The notes: generated by a model from the letters alone, not told the origin. Shown: positions 15,985-23,609, counted from the stretch's first letter. The stretch is 33,332 nucleotides of DNA from Fusobacterium sp. (GCA_020024915.1 JAHHSZ010000007.1:1-33332); one strand, 5' to 3'. Program-made: numbers and translations.

Positions 15985-17331
15985 ATGTTTAAAAAAATAC
16001 TTATTGCTAACAGGGGAGAGATTGCTGTAAGAATAATAAGAGCAGCAAAAGAGCTAGGAATAAAGACAGTTGCTGTATACTCTGTTGCAGATAAAGATAG
16101 TTTACATGTAAGACTTGCTGATGAAGCAGTGTGTATAGGTGGAGTATCAAGTACAGAATCATATTTGAAGGTTCCAAATATAATAGCAGCTGCAGAGATA
16201 ACAGGAGCAGATGCTATTCACCCAGGGTATGGATTTTTATCAGAGAATGCAAAATTCTCTTCAATCTGTGAGGAGCACAATATAACATTTATTGGACCAA
16301 GAGCAGAGTGTATAACTAAGATGGGTGATAAGGCTACAGCAAGAGCTACAGCAATTGCAAATAACGTACCTTTAACTAATGGAACAGGAATAGTAAGAAG
16401 TATAGAAGAGGCTAAAAAGGAGGTAAACGAGAGAATAACTTATCCTGTTATGATCAAAGCCACAGCTGGTGGTGGAGGAAAGGGAATGAGAATTGCTAGA
16501 AATGATGAGGAGTTAGAAACTAACATTGTGGCAGCTCAAACTGAAGCAGGAGCAGCTTTTGGAAACCCAGATGTATATATAGAAAAATTTGTAGAAAATC
16601 CTAGACATATAGAGATTCAAATCTTAGGAGATAAGCATGGAAATGTAATATACTTAGGAGAAAGAGATTGTTCTATTCAGAGAAGACACCAGAAATTAAT
16701 AGAGGAAGCACCTTCATTTTCATTACCTTATTATGTGAGAAAGGCTATGGGAGAGGCAGCAGTAACACTGGCAAAGGCAATAAATTATGATTCAGCAGGA
16801 ACATTGGAGTTCTTAGTTGACAAGGACAATAATTTCTACTTTATGGAGATGAATACAAGAATTCAAGTTGAGCATACTATTACTGAGATGGTAACAGGAC
16901 TTGATATTATAAAGCTTCAGATTCAGATAGCTTGTGGGGCAAAATTAAATATAGCTCAAGATGATATAGTACTTTTTGGACATGCTATTGAGTGTAGAAT
17001 AAATGCTGAAGATTCACAAAATAACTTTTTACCTTCACCAGGAGTTATCACAAAATACATAGCACCAGGTGGAAACGGAATAAGAGTTGATTCTCATTCA
17101 TACCAAGGTTATGAAATAAGTCCCTATTATGATTCTATGATAGGAAAGTTAATATCTTTTGGTATAAATAGAGAGGAAGCTATTGCAAAGATGAAGAGAG
17201 CACTGGAGGAGTATATTATTGAAGGGATAGATACAACTATACCTTTCCACTTAGAAGTATTAAATAATGAGTTATATCTAGCTGGAAAAACTTCAACAAA
17301 TTTCATTGAGGAAAATTTTTCTAAAAAATAA
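15985..17331 (+). CDS. accC: Biotin carboxylase (acetyl-CoA carboxylase subunit)
   Basis: ATP-dependent carboxylation of carrier-bound biotin, first half of malonyl-CoA synthesis. 448 residues, full length. The ATP-grasp fold is complete: FKKILIANRGEIAVRII at the start, HPGYGFLSEN, KATAGGGGKGMRIA (glycine-rich ATP loop), IEIQILGDKHGNVIYLGERDCS, EMNTRIQVEH (active-site Arg and metal Glu) and the C-terminal DSMIGKLI. ATG 15985 has AGGAGG eight bases upstream. Its direct neighbour, the AccB-like protein, lacks the biotin lysine, so the true biotin carrier must be encoded elsewhere or the neighbour has another role. accA and accD are not in the window. Confidence 0.95.
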   Translation: MFKKILIANRGEIAVRIIRAAKELGIKTVAVYSVADKDSLHVRLADEAVCIGGVSSTESYLKVPNIIAAAEITGADAIHPGYGFLSENAKFSSICEEHNITFIGPRAECITKMGDKATARATAIANNVPLTNGTGIVRSIEEAKKEVNERITYPVMIKATAGGGGKGMRIARNDEELETNIVAAQTEAGAAFGNPDVYIEKFVENPRHIEIQILGDKHGNVIYLGERDCSIQRRHQKLIEEAPSFSLPYYVRKAMGEAAVTLAKAINYDSAGTLEFLVDKDNNFYFMEMNTRIQVEHTITEMVTGLDIIKLQIQIACGAKLNIAQDDIVLFGHAIECRINAEDSQNNFLPSPGVITKYIAPGGNGIRVDSHSYQGYEISPYYDSMIGKLISFGINREEAIAKMKRALEEYIIEGIDTTIPFHLEVLNNELYLAGKTSTNFIEENFSKK

Positions 17332-17402
17332 TGATATAAATGGTAGTTTTTTTTGAAAAAATTAGTTATAATATATTAAGAGATTACACGGAGGTGTTAC
17401 AA

Positions 17403-17780
17403 ATGGGTGAATTAGGAAACATAAGAATATCTGATGATGTAGTAAAAACAATAGCAGCTAAGGCAGCTTCTGATGTGGAGGGAGTTTATAAGTTAGCTGG
17501 TGGAATGGCAGATGAAGTTAGCAAGATCTTAGGAAAGAAAAGACCAACAAATGGAGTTAAAGTAGAAGTAGGAGAAAAGGAGTGTAGTATTGAAGTATTC
17601 ATAATTGTAGAATATGGATATCTTATCTCTGAAGTAGCTCATGAGGTACAGAAAGTAGTTTTAAAGGCTGTATCTGAATTAAGTGGATTAAAAGTTGTAG
17701 AAGTAAACGTTTATGTTCAAGATGTAAAGATAAGAGCAGAAGAGTCTTCTGAAAATGAAGATGAAGAATTAGATGTATAA
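17403..17780 (+). CDS. Asp23/Gls24 family protein (YqhY-like)
   Basis: 125 residues with the Asp23 pattern: GNIRISDDVVKTIAAKAASDVEGVYKLAGG, VKVEVGEKECSIEVFIIVEYG, then VQKVVLKAVSELSGLKVVEVNVYVQDV, and an acidic tail (17765-17778). In Gram-positives Asp23 is a cell-envelope stress protein, while the accBC-linked paralog YqhY influences acetyl-CoA carboxylase activity. Location after accC and before nusB mirrors Bacillus accB-accC-yqhY-nusB. ATG 17403 has CGGAGGTG upstream; the in-frame ATG at 17340 has no ribosome site. A TATAAT at 17367 may give extra transcription, but I see no good -35. Confidence 0.9.
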   Translation: MGELGNIRISDDVVKTIAAKAASDVEGVYKLAGGMADEVSKILGKKRPTNGVKVEVGEKECSIEVFIIVEYGYLISEVAHEVQKVVLKAVSELSGLKVVEVNVYVQDVKIRAEESSENEDEELDV

Positions 17781-17785
17781 CTACA

Positions 17786-17816
17786 TAGGGGTGTTAAAAG
17801 CACCTCTAATCTTTTA
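17786..17816 (+). terminator. Weak hairpin between asp23 and amaP
   Basis: AGGGGTG (17787-17793) pairs with CACCTCT (17801-17807) using one G-U pair, loop TTAAAAG, followed by AATCTTTTATTA. The U tract is interrupted, so it more likely reduces than stops read-through into amaP. Confidence 0.4.
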
Positions 17817-17831
17817 TTATAGGTGGTAATT

Positions 17832-18353
17832 ATGATAAAAAAAATAATATTCTTTTTTGCATGGCTAGGAATTTTTTTGATGTCAATAACTGGAGTTGTC
17901 TATGTTGTTGTTCCTACATACTTAGTACAGTTCAATACTTATATCGGAACTTTAAGCTATGATGTAATTATATTTATAATCTCAGGTTTATACTTTGTGA
18001 TATCTATCTTAAAATTCTTATCTTTGTTTGAGAGAAGCAAAGATTATGAGATAAAAACAGAGGATGGAGTTGTATATATATCATCAGGGTCCGTTACGAG
18101 TTTTATAAGAGAGGTATTGTCTAAAGATAAAGAGATTTCTAATATAAGAGTGGAAACTTCCAAAAAGAGTAGAAAATTTAACATAAAAGTTAGACTAGAT
18201 ATGCTATCAAATGGAAATATCTCAGGGAAATCATCATCAATACAGAATGAGATAAAAAGTAAGTTAGCTGATAAAATGGGATTGGAAGTAGGAACTATTG
18301 AAGTAAAAATCTCTAAATTATCAGTAAAAGATAGCAATAATTCAGAAGAATAG
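17832..18353 (+). CDS. amaP: Alkaline shock response membrane anchor protein AmaP
   Basis: 173 residues. Two membrane segments are clear, about 5-27 and 43-66, followed by a cytoplasmic domain rich in charged beta segments (DGVVYISSGSVTSFIREVL and IRVETSKKSRKFNIKVRLD). In Staphylococcus AmaP anchors Asp23 to the membrane, and the neighbour upstream is an Asp23 protein. ATG 17832 is used because AGGTGG lies five bases upstream; the GTG at 17823 overlaps that site. Its stop is 11 bases before the next start. Confidence 0.83.
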   Translation: MIKKIIFFFAWLGIFLMSITGVVYVVVPTYLVQFNTYIGTLSYDVIIFIISGLYFVISILKFLSLFERSKDYEIKTEDGVVYISSGSVTSFIREVLSKDKEISNIRVETSKKSRKFNIKVRLDMLSNGNISGKSSSIQNEIKSKLADKMGLEVGTIEVKISKLSVKDSNNSEE

Positions 18354-18364
18354 AGGTGATACAG

Positions 18365-18586
18365 ATGCTAGAGGAAATTATAGGGAATTTAATTTACAAT
18401 AGAAAGAGATATCTGTACGCTTTATATGGATTTATAATAGCACTTTTATTGGTAACAATAGGTGTAGTTAAAACAGTTTTTATCCTATTGGTGACTATAC
18501 TTGGTTATCTATTGGGAAGTCCTAAAATAGTAAAAAAATTTAAAAAAATTAAAAATATATTATCTGAAAAATTAAATGAGGATTAA
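18365..18586 (+). CDS. DUF2273 small membrane protein
   Basis: 73 residues with two adjacent hydrophobic segments (about 17-35 and 36-51) and a basic tail (KIVKKFKKIKNILSEKL). Size, LYALYGFIIALLLVTIGVVK and position between amaP and nusB fit the DUF2273 family, which travels with Asp23/AmaP genes and is presumed part of the same envelope complex. Function is unknown. ATG 18365 follows GAGGTG by six bases; it is 12 bases before nusB. Confidence 0.75.
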   Translation: MLEEIIGNLIYNRKRYLYALYGFIIALLLVTIGVVKTVFILLVTILGYLLGSPKIVKKFKKIKNILSEKLNED

Positions 18587-18598
18587 GAAAGGAAATCA

Positions 18599-18997
18599 AT
18601 GAGTAGAAGAGTAGCAAGAGAAGAGTTATTCAAATTAGTTTTTGAAAGCGAATTAAAAGAGGAGAGCACAAAAGAAGTTCTAGAAAATTATTTAAAAAGA
18701 GATGAAGTTTTAACAAATGAAAATGAGATAGCTTTTATCAAAAAATATATGACTGGAATTACAGAGAACAATGATAAAATAATAGAAACTATCAATAATA
18801 ATATCACAGGATGGAGTTTTGAAAGAATAGGAAATGTAGAGAAGGCTTTATTAAAATGCTCTGTATATGAGCTTTTATGTGAAACTACTCCACATGAGAT
18901 AGTTGTAAATGAAGTAGTTGAACTTGCTAAAATATATGGAGATGAAAAGACTTTTGAATTTGTAAATGGTGTTTTAGCAAAAATAATAAACAAATAG
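18599..18997 (+). CDS. nusB: Transcription antitermination factor NusB
   Basis: 132 residues. Typical opening SRRVAREELFKLVFESEL, the central helix with WSFERIGNVEKALLKCSVYELL, and EIVVNEVVELAKIYGDEKTFEFVNGVLAKI at the end. With NusE it binds boxA RNA and supports rRNA antitermination. AAAGGA lies six bases before the ATG. It ends the operon; a hairpin with T run follows at 19013. Confidence 0.95.
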   Translation: MSRRVAREELFKLVFESELKEESTKEVLENYLKRDEVLTNENEIAFIKKYMTGITENNDKIIETINNNITGWSFERIGNVEKALLKCSVYELLCETTPHEIVVNEVVELAKIYGDEKTFEFVNGVLAKIINK

Positions 18998-19012
18998 AAT
19001 AGGGAATAGTTA

Positions 19013-19039
19013 CTGTCTTTTAAAGGATAGCCATTTTTT
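19013..19039 (+). terminator. Probable terminator after nusB
   Basis: CTGTCT (19013-19018) pairs with GGATAG (19025-19030) through four Watson-Crick and two G-U pairs, loop TTTAAA, followed three bases later by six T. The stem is weak but nothing else ends the nusB transcript. Confidence 0.5.
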
Positions 19040-19046
19040 AGTGAAA

Positions 19047-19115
19047 AAAGGAGAAAATTTTACTGTAACAATCATTGTGTAAACACTGGTAAACTGGGGT
19101 AAAGCTTTCTCCTTT
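19047..19115 (+). ncRNA. Long hairpin-like structured element of unknown function before the threonine aldolase gene
   Basis: A perfect 10-bp helix AAAGGAGAAA/TTTCTCCTTT (19047-19056 with 19106-19115), a 1x1 mismatch, and a 6-bp inner helix TTTTAC/GTAAAG (19058-19063 with 19099-19104, one G-U pair) enclose about 35 bases containing GTGTAAACAC and repeated ACTG-GTAAA words. It is more GC-rich than its surroundings. The poor T run after it argues against a simple terminator. I cannot match it to a known riboswitch. Confidence 0.45.
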
Positions 19116-19156
19116 AATGTTAAACATATAAAATATCTATGGTGAGGAGGATAAGA

Positions 19157-20185
19157 ATGATAAGCTTTAAAAATGATTATAGTGAGGGAGCATTACCTTA
19201 TATTATGGAGGCTCTATTAAAAACAAATTTAGAACAGACAGTGGGATATGGAGAAGATGAGTATACAGAGTTAGGAATAGAGGCGATAAAGAGAAGTATA
19301 GGTTGTGAAGATTGTTATGTTCGTTTATTAGTTGGAGGAACACAGACTAATCTTTTAACAATATCTCATATTTTAAGACCATACGAGGCTGTAATAGCAT
19401 CAGATACAGGTCATATTAGTATACATGAGGCTGGAGCTATTGAGGCAACTGGACATAAGGTTCTTGAATTACCAAATGATGGTAAAGGAAAAATAAATGT
19501 AGATATGATAAGAGAGTGTTATGAGCTATATAAAGATGATTTTCATATGGTAAAACCTAGAATGGTATATATTTCTAATCCAACAGAATTAGGTACATTA
19601 TACACAAAAGATGAGTTAGTAAGTATCTCTAACTACTGTAAAGAGGTTGGAATGTATCTCTATCTTGATGGAGCTAGATTAGCTTCAGCACTAGCCTCAG
19701 AAAAGAATGATATAGAGTTGACAGATTATCCAAAATATTGTGATGCATTTTATATAGGGGGAACAAAGTGTGGACTTTTATTTGGAGAAGCTCTAGTAAT
19801 AACTAACAAAGAGCTGGAAAGAGGATTTTTCTGTAGTACAAAACAGAGAGGAGCAACTTTAGCAAAGGGAAGATTGTTAGGAATACAGTTTGCAGAATTA
19901 TTTAAGGGGGATAGATACTATCAAGTTGGAAAACACTCTAATGAGATGGCTAGTCTTTTGAAAAAAGGTGTTTTAGAAGCAGGGTATAAACTAAAAACAG
20001 ATTCATATACAAATCAACAGTTTTTCATCTTTTCAAATGAAAAAATTGAAAAATTAGGAGAAAAATATAGATATGAGTTTTGGGAAAAGATAGATGAAGA
20101 TAATTCAGCAATTAGATTTGTAACTTCTTGGGCAACTAGAGAGGAAGATGTAAAAGAACTTATAAAAGATTTAAAAACTTTATAA
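19157..20185 (+). CDS. ltaE: Low-specificity L-threonine aldolase
   Basis: PLP enzyme of fold type I that cleaves L-threonine/allo-threonine to glycine and acetaldehyde. 342 residues. Visible signatures: NDYSEGALPYIMEAL, GGTQTN (60-65), HISIHEAGAIEATGHK (His87 stacks on PLP in relatives), LYLDGARLASAL (Asp171, Arg174) and the PLP lysine in GGTKCG (Lys204). ATG 19157 is preceded by AGGAGG at six bases; the in-frame ATG at 19139 has none. It stands alone between the structured element at 19047 and the copper promoter; a very weak A/T hairpin at 20184-20201 could end it. Confidence 0.92.
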   Translation: MISFKNDYSEGALPYIMEALLKTNLEQTVGYGEDEYTELGIEAIKRSIGCEDCYVRLLVGGTQTNLLTISHILRPYEAVIASDTGHISIHEAGAIEATGHKVLELPNDGKGKINVDMIRECYELYKDDFHMVKPRMVYISNPTELGTLYTKDELVSISNYCKEVGMYLYLDGARLASALASEKNDIELTDYPKYCDAFYIGGTKCGLLFGEALVITNKELERGFFCSTKQRGATLAKGRLLGIQFAELFKGDRYYQVGKHSNEMASLLKKGVLEAGYKLKTDSYTNQQFFIFSNEKIEKLGEKYRYEFWEKIDEDNSAIRFVTSWATREEDVKELIKDLKTL

Positions 20186-20190
20186 AAAAG

Positions 20191-20219
20191 TTGACTTTTT
20201 TGATAAAAAATTATATTAT
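20191..20219 (+). promoter_or_regulatory. Promoter of the copZ-copA operon
   Basis: TTGACT (20191-20196) and TATTAT (20214-20219) have a 17-base spacer. Start of transcription is expected near 20226, inside the palindrome at 20221-20244. The -35 lies within an A/T hairpin that directly follows ltaE. Confidence 0.75.
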
Positions 20220-20220
20220 A

Positions 20221-20244
20221 AATATAGGGGGGTACCCCTATATT
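20221..20244. promoter_or_regulatory. CsoR-type operator
   Basis: Inverted repeat AATATAGGGG/CCCCTATATT (20221-20230 with 20235-20244) with spacer GGTA. A-T flanks and a G-tract/C-tract core are the pattern of CsoR operators, it overlaps the transcription start of copZ-copA, and a CsoR-family gene lies downstream. Copper would release the repressor. Confidence 0.8.
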
Positions 20245-20264
20245 TTGATGTGGAGGTAAAGATT

Positions 20265-20462
20265 ATGAAAAAAGTAGTAAAAATAGATGGTATGGGATGT
20301 ATGCACTGTGTAAATAGTGTTAAGACAGCTTTAGAGGCATTAGAAGGAGTAGAAGTTTTAGAAGTAAAAATAGGAGAGGCAACTGTTGAGATAGCAGAAG
20401 ATTATGATTTTAATAAGATAGTAGAAGCATTAGATGACGCTGGATATGAGGTAATTCAATGA
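20265..20462 (+). CDS. copZ: Copper chaperone CopZ
   Basis: A 65-residue heavy-metal-associated domain with the copper-binding motif GMGCMHC near residues 8-14 (KIDGMGCMHCVNSVKTALE). It carries Cu(I) to the CopA pump. ATG 20265 has GGAGG eight bases upstream; the GTG at 20250 overlaps that site. The gene overlaps copA by four bases (ATGA), so the two are translationally coupled. Confidence 0.94.
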   Translation: MKKVVKIDGMGCMHCVNSVKTALEALEGVEVLEVKIGEATVEIAEDYDFNKIVEALDDAGYEVIQ

Positions 20463-22936
20463 CTAAAAAAAATTATCAACTTGGTGGGGTAACCTGCCAA
20501 GTTTGTGTAAATAAAATAGAGAAAAAACTTTCTAAATTAGATGGAATGAGTGAAGCAGTAGTAAACTTATCCAATGGAAAATTGGGAGTAAATTATGATG
20601 AAAGTGTACTATCTGATGATAAGATAGTGGAGGTAGTAAAAAAGCTTGGTTATGAGATAGAGGAGCTGAAAGATCTCAAAGAGGTAGAGTTAGAGATTTC
20701 AGGGATAACTTGCCAAGTTTGTGTAAATAAAATAGAGAAAAAAGTTGCCAAACAGGAGGGTGTAGACTCAGTAGTAGTAAATTTGGCAAATAGTCGTGGA
20801 AGAGTTGTATATGACTCTGATAAGATAAAACTTTCTGAGATATTAGAAGTTATAAAAAAATTGGGATATGATGCTAAAAAATATGAAGAGTTAGAGGAAG
20901 ATACTAAAGAGATTGAGATGCAACAGCATTTTAAAAGAGAGTTTTTAGAATTTAAATTGGCTATTTTCTTTTCAGCTCTTGTTTTTTATATCTCAATGGG
21001 AACAATGGTTGGATTACCAGTACCAAGTATAATTTCACCAGATGTAAATCCACTTAATTTTGCATTAATACAATTATTCTTATCAATACCTGTTATCTAT
21101 ATAGGAAGAAGATTTTACAGAGTAGGGATAAAACAGTTGATAATGAGAAGTCCAAGTATGGATTCTTTAATAGCAACAGGGACAGGGTCAGCTATCATAT
21201 ATAGCTTGTATGGAACTTATAAGATAGCTCAAGGAGATGTACACTATGCACATGCTCTTTATTACGAATCTGGAGTTGTTATATTAGCTCTTATTCTTTT
21301 AGGAAAATATTTAGAAGGAATAAGTAAGGGAAAAACATCAGAAGCTATAAAAAAATTGATGAGTTTAAAGAGTAAAAAGGCGACTTTAATAAGAGATGGA
21401 AAATTTATTCAGGTGGATATTGAAGAGGTAGAGATAGGAGAAGTGGTACTAGTAAAACCTGGAGAGAGTATTCCTGTAGATGGAGTGGTCGTGGAAGGAC
21501 AAAGTAGTGCAGATGAATCTATGCTAACCGGAGAAAGTATTCCTGTAGATAAAAATATAGGAGATAAGGTATTTGGTGCAAGTATAAATAAGAATGGAAG
21601 TTTACAGATAAGAGTTGAAGCAACAGGTAAGGGAACAGTAATCTCTAAAATAATCAAGCTTGTAGAAAATGCTCAAGGAAGTAAAGCACCAATTGCTAAG
21701 ATAGCTGATAAAGTTTCAAGTTATTTTGTTCCAATTGTTATGCTGATAGCTCTTACTTCAGGTATAGTTTGGTATATATTGGGTAGTAGAGGAATTGTTA
21801 AGATACATGAAGCTCCTTCCATTTTTGCACTTACAATATTTGTTGCTGTGATGGTAATAGCTTGTCCGTGTTCATTGGGGTTGGCTACTCCTACAGCTAT
21901 AATGGTAGGAACAGGGAGAGGAGCAGAGTTAGGTGTTCTAATAAAATCAGGAGAGGCTTTAGAGAAAGCACACAAGGTTAATACTATAGTTTTTGATAAG
22001 ACTGGAACTATAACAGAGGGAAAACCTAAAGTAACTGACATTATAATATTTAATGGAATGAGTGAAAATGAGATCTTGGGATTGGCTGGAGCTTTGGAAG
22101 AGCATTCAGAACATCCATTAGGTGAGGCTATTGTAGAAGCTGGAAAAGAGAGAGAGTTGATATTTCCTAAATTAAAAGATTTTAGATCAATAGTGGGAAA
22201 AGGGGTAATAGGAACTGCTGGAGAGGATAGGGTCTATATTGGAAATAGAAAATTGATGGAAGAGTTTAGTATCAAAGTTGATAAGAATGAGATATTAGAT
22301 GATTTAGCTTTTCAAGGTAAGACACCAATGTATCTTGCAATAAATGAGATTTTTACTGCTGTGATTGGAGTGGCAGATACTTTGAAGCCAGAGGCTATTT
22401 TGACTATAAAAGAGTTACAAAATAGAGGTTACCAAGTGGGAATGATAACTGGTGATAATAAAATTACAGCACAAGCAATAGGAAAGCAAGTTGGAATAGA
22501 TATAATTTTTGCAGAGGTAACTCCTGAAGAGAAGTATCTGAAAGTAAAGGAACTACAGGAGGAAGGTAAGAATGTAGCTATGGTAGGAGACGGAATAAAT
22601 GACTCTCCAGCTCTTGTTCAGGCAGATATAGGAATAGCAATAGGTGGAGGAACAGATATTGCTATGGAAAGTGCTGATATTGTTTTGATGAAGAGAAATC
22701 TAAAAGATGTTATAACAGCTATGGATTTAAGTCATGCAGTTATAAAAAATATAAAAGAGAATCTATTTTGGGCTTTTATCTATAATACAATAGGAATACC
22801 AGTGGCAGCGGGTGTTCTATATCCATTGACTGGTTATCTACTAAATCCTATGATAGCTGGAGGAGCTATGGCAATGAGTTCAGTATCAGTAGTAACCAAT
22901 GCTTTAAGGCTAAGAAAATTTAAAGCAAAAATCTAA
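20459..22936 (+). CDS. copA: Copper-exporting P1B-type ATPase
   Basis: Pumps Cu(I) out of the cytoplasm. 825 residues. Two N-terminal metal-binding domains (about 1-72 and 75-145) each carry TCQVC (cysteines 13/16 and 85/88). The membrane copper site is CPC (469-471) in VIACPCSLGLATPTA; the actuator has LTGES; the phosphorylated aspartate is Asp513 in DKTGT; the nucleotide domain has HSEHPLGEAI and GDGINDSPAL; the last helix carries MSSVSVVTNALRL. About eight membrane segments. The two HMA domains share an exact 33-base repeat at the DNA level, a sign of duplication or gene conversion. Overlaps copZ by ATGA and is under the CsoR-type operator. Confidence 0.96.
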   Translation: MTKKNYQLGGVTCQVCVNKIEKKLSKLDGMSEAVVNLSNGKLGVNYDESVLSDDKIVEVVKKLGYEIEELKDLKEVELEISGITCQVCVNKIEKKVAKQEGVDSVVVNLANSRGRVVYDSDKIKLSEILEVIKKLGYDAKKYEELEEDTKEIEMQQHFKREFLEFKLAIFFSALVFYISMGTMVGLPVPSIISPDVNPLNFALIQLFLSIPVIYIGRRFYRVGIKQLIMRSPSMDSLIATGTGSAIIYSLYGTYKIAQGDVHYAHALYYESGVVILALILLGKYLEGISKGKTSEAIKKLMSLKSKKATLIRDGKFIQVDIEEVEIGEVVLVKPGESIPVDGVVVEGQSSADESMLTGESIPVDKNIGDKVFGASINKNGSLQIRVEATGKGTVISKIIKLVENAQGSKAPIAKIADKVSSYFVPIVMLIALTSGIVWYILGSRGIVKIHEAPSIFALTIFVAVMVIACPCSLGLATPTAIMVGTGRGAELGVLIKSGEALEKAHKVNTIVFDKTGTITEGKPKVTDIIIFNGMSENEILGLAGALEEHSEHPLGEAIVEAGKERELIFPKLKDFRSIVGKGVIGTAGEDRVYIGNRKLMEEFSIKVDKNEILDDLAFQGKTPMYLAINEIFTAVIGVADTLKPEAILTIKELQNRGYQVGMITGDNKITAQAIGKQVGIDIIFAEVTPEEKYLKVKELQEEGKNVAMVGDGINDSPALVQADIGIAIGGGTDIAMESADIVLMKRNLKDVITAMDLSHAVIKNIKENLFWAFIYNTIGIPVAAGVLYPLTGYLLNPMIAGGAMAMSSVSVVTNALRLRKFKAKI
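20495..20527 (+). repeat. 33-base exact direct repeat, copy 1 (HMA domain 1 of copA)
   Basis: Begins TGCCAAGTTTGTG and is identical to 20711-20743. It encodes the CQVCVNKIEKK segment of the first metal-binding domain. Recombination between copies would delete one HMA domain in frame (216 bases). Confidence 0.85.
20711..20743 (+). repeat. 33-base exact direct repeat, copy 2 (HMA domain 2 of copA)
   Basis: Identical to 20495-20527, 216 bases (72 codons) downstream, coding for the same segment of the second metal-binding domain. Confidence 0.85.
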
Positions 22937-22945
22937 TTATGAGAG

Positions 22946-22981
22946 GAAGAAACAAAAAAAATTTGTTTCTTCTTTTTTTTT
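22946..22981 (+). terminator. Intrinsic terminator after copA
   Basis: An 11-bp stem GAAGAAACAAA/TTTGTTTCTTC (22946-22956 with 22962-22972), five-A loop, followed by nine T. It separates copZ-copA from the csoR gene. Confidence 0.88.
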
Positions 22982-22991
22982 AGAGTACAAT
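22963..22991 (+). promoter_or_regulatory. Possible csoR promoter embedded in the copA terminator
   Basis: TTGTTT (22963-22968) lies in the descending arm of the terminator and TACAAT (22986-22991) follows after exactly 17 bases. Start would be near 22998, 30 bases before the csoR ATG. There is no G-tract palindrome here, so csoR may not repress itself. Confidence 0.4.
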
Positions 22992-23027
22992 ATAAGAGAA
23001 AAGATATATTAAGTGGCAGGTGATAAA

Positions 23028-23597
23028 ATGGAAAATAATACAAACGAAGTACTTTGTTTATCAAATACAGATGAATTTAGAAAGAAGTTGATCTCAAGAA
23101 TAAATAGGATAGCAGGACAGTTGAGAGGAATTGAGAAAATGATATTAAATCATGTGAAGTGTGACGAGATACTAAATCAAGTTTCTTCTGTAAAATCAGC
23201 TCTTAATGGAGTAGCAAAGGTTGTGTTGGAGGCACATCTAAAAAATTGTTTGGTAAGGGATATAAAAGCAGGATTGGAGGAAGAGACTACATCAGAGCTT
23301 ATACTAACCTTGAATACCCTGATAGAAAAAAAAGGAAAAAAAATAAATGAGAGTAATAATAATATAATTAGGAAGATTGAGCAACAGATAGAGACAATGA
23401 GAAAATCAATAGAGAAAGATGATTGTTGCAGTAGTGTTTTAAAAGATATCTCTATTATAAAAGGAGAGTTGGACAGTATGTCTAGAGTTATCTTAGAGGG
23501 ACATGTAAAAAATTGCTTGGTAAGAGATATAAAAGCAGGATTAGAGGAGAAAACTATTGATGATTTTCTCTATACAGTAAATAAAATGGTAAAATAA
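23028..23597 (+). CDS. Tandem CsoR-family metal-sensing repressor (two DUF156 domains)
   Basis: A 189-residue protein made of two CsoR domains; ordinary CsoR proteins are about 90-120 residues. Domain 1 (about 15-100) has the DNA-binding helix LISRINRIAGQLRGIEKMI and the Cu(I) triad Cys45, His70, Cys74. Domain 2 (about 110-189) has a triad Cys134, His159, Cys163 with the same 25 and 4 residue spacing, but its first helix IIRKIEQQIETMRKSI has lost the conserved arginine/glycine pattern. The segment NCLVRDIKAGLEE is identical in both halves. It probably represses copZ-copA at 20221. ATG 23028 follows AGGTGA; the GTG at 23013 lies before that site. Confidence 0.88.
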   Translation: MENNTNEVLCLSNTDEFRKKLISRINRIAGQLRGIEKMILNHVKCDEILNQVSSVKSALNGVAKVVLEAHLKNCLVRDIKAGLEEETTSELILTLNTLIEKKGKKINESNNNIIRKIEQQIETMRKSIEKDDCCSSVLKDISIIKGELDSMSRVILEGHVKNCLVRDIKAGLEEKTIDDFLYTVNKMVK

Positions 23598-23609
23598 TAG
23601 GAGGTTACA

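Noticed and set aside
17344..17372. Promoter before asp23 using TATAAT at 17367
   Set aside because: No acceptable -35 at the right distance; the gene is probably read from accBC.
21409..22041. Minus-strand open frames opposite copA
   Set aside because: Same reason: shadows of a fully conserved ATPase, no start signals.
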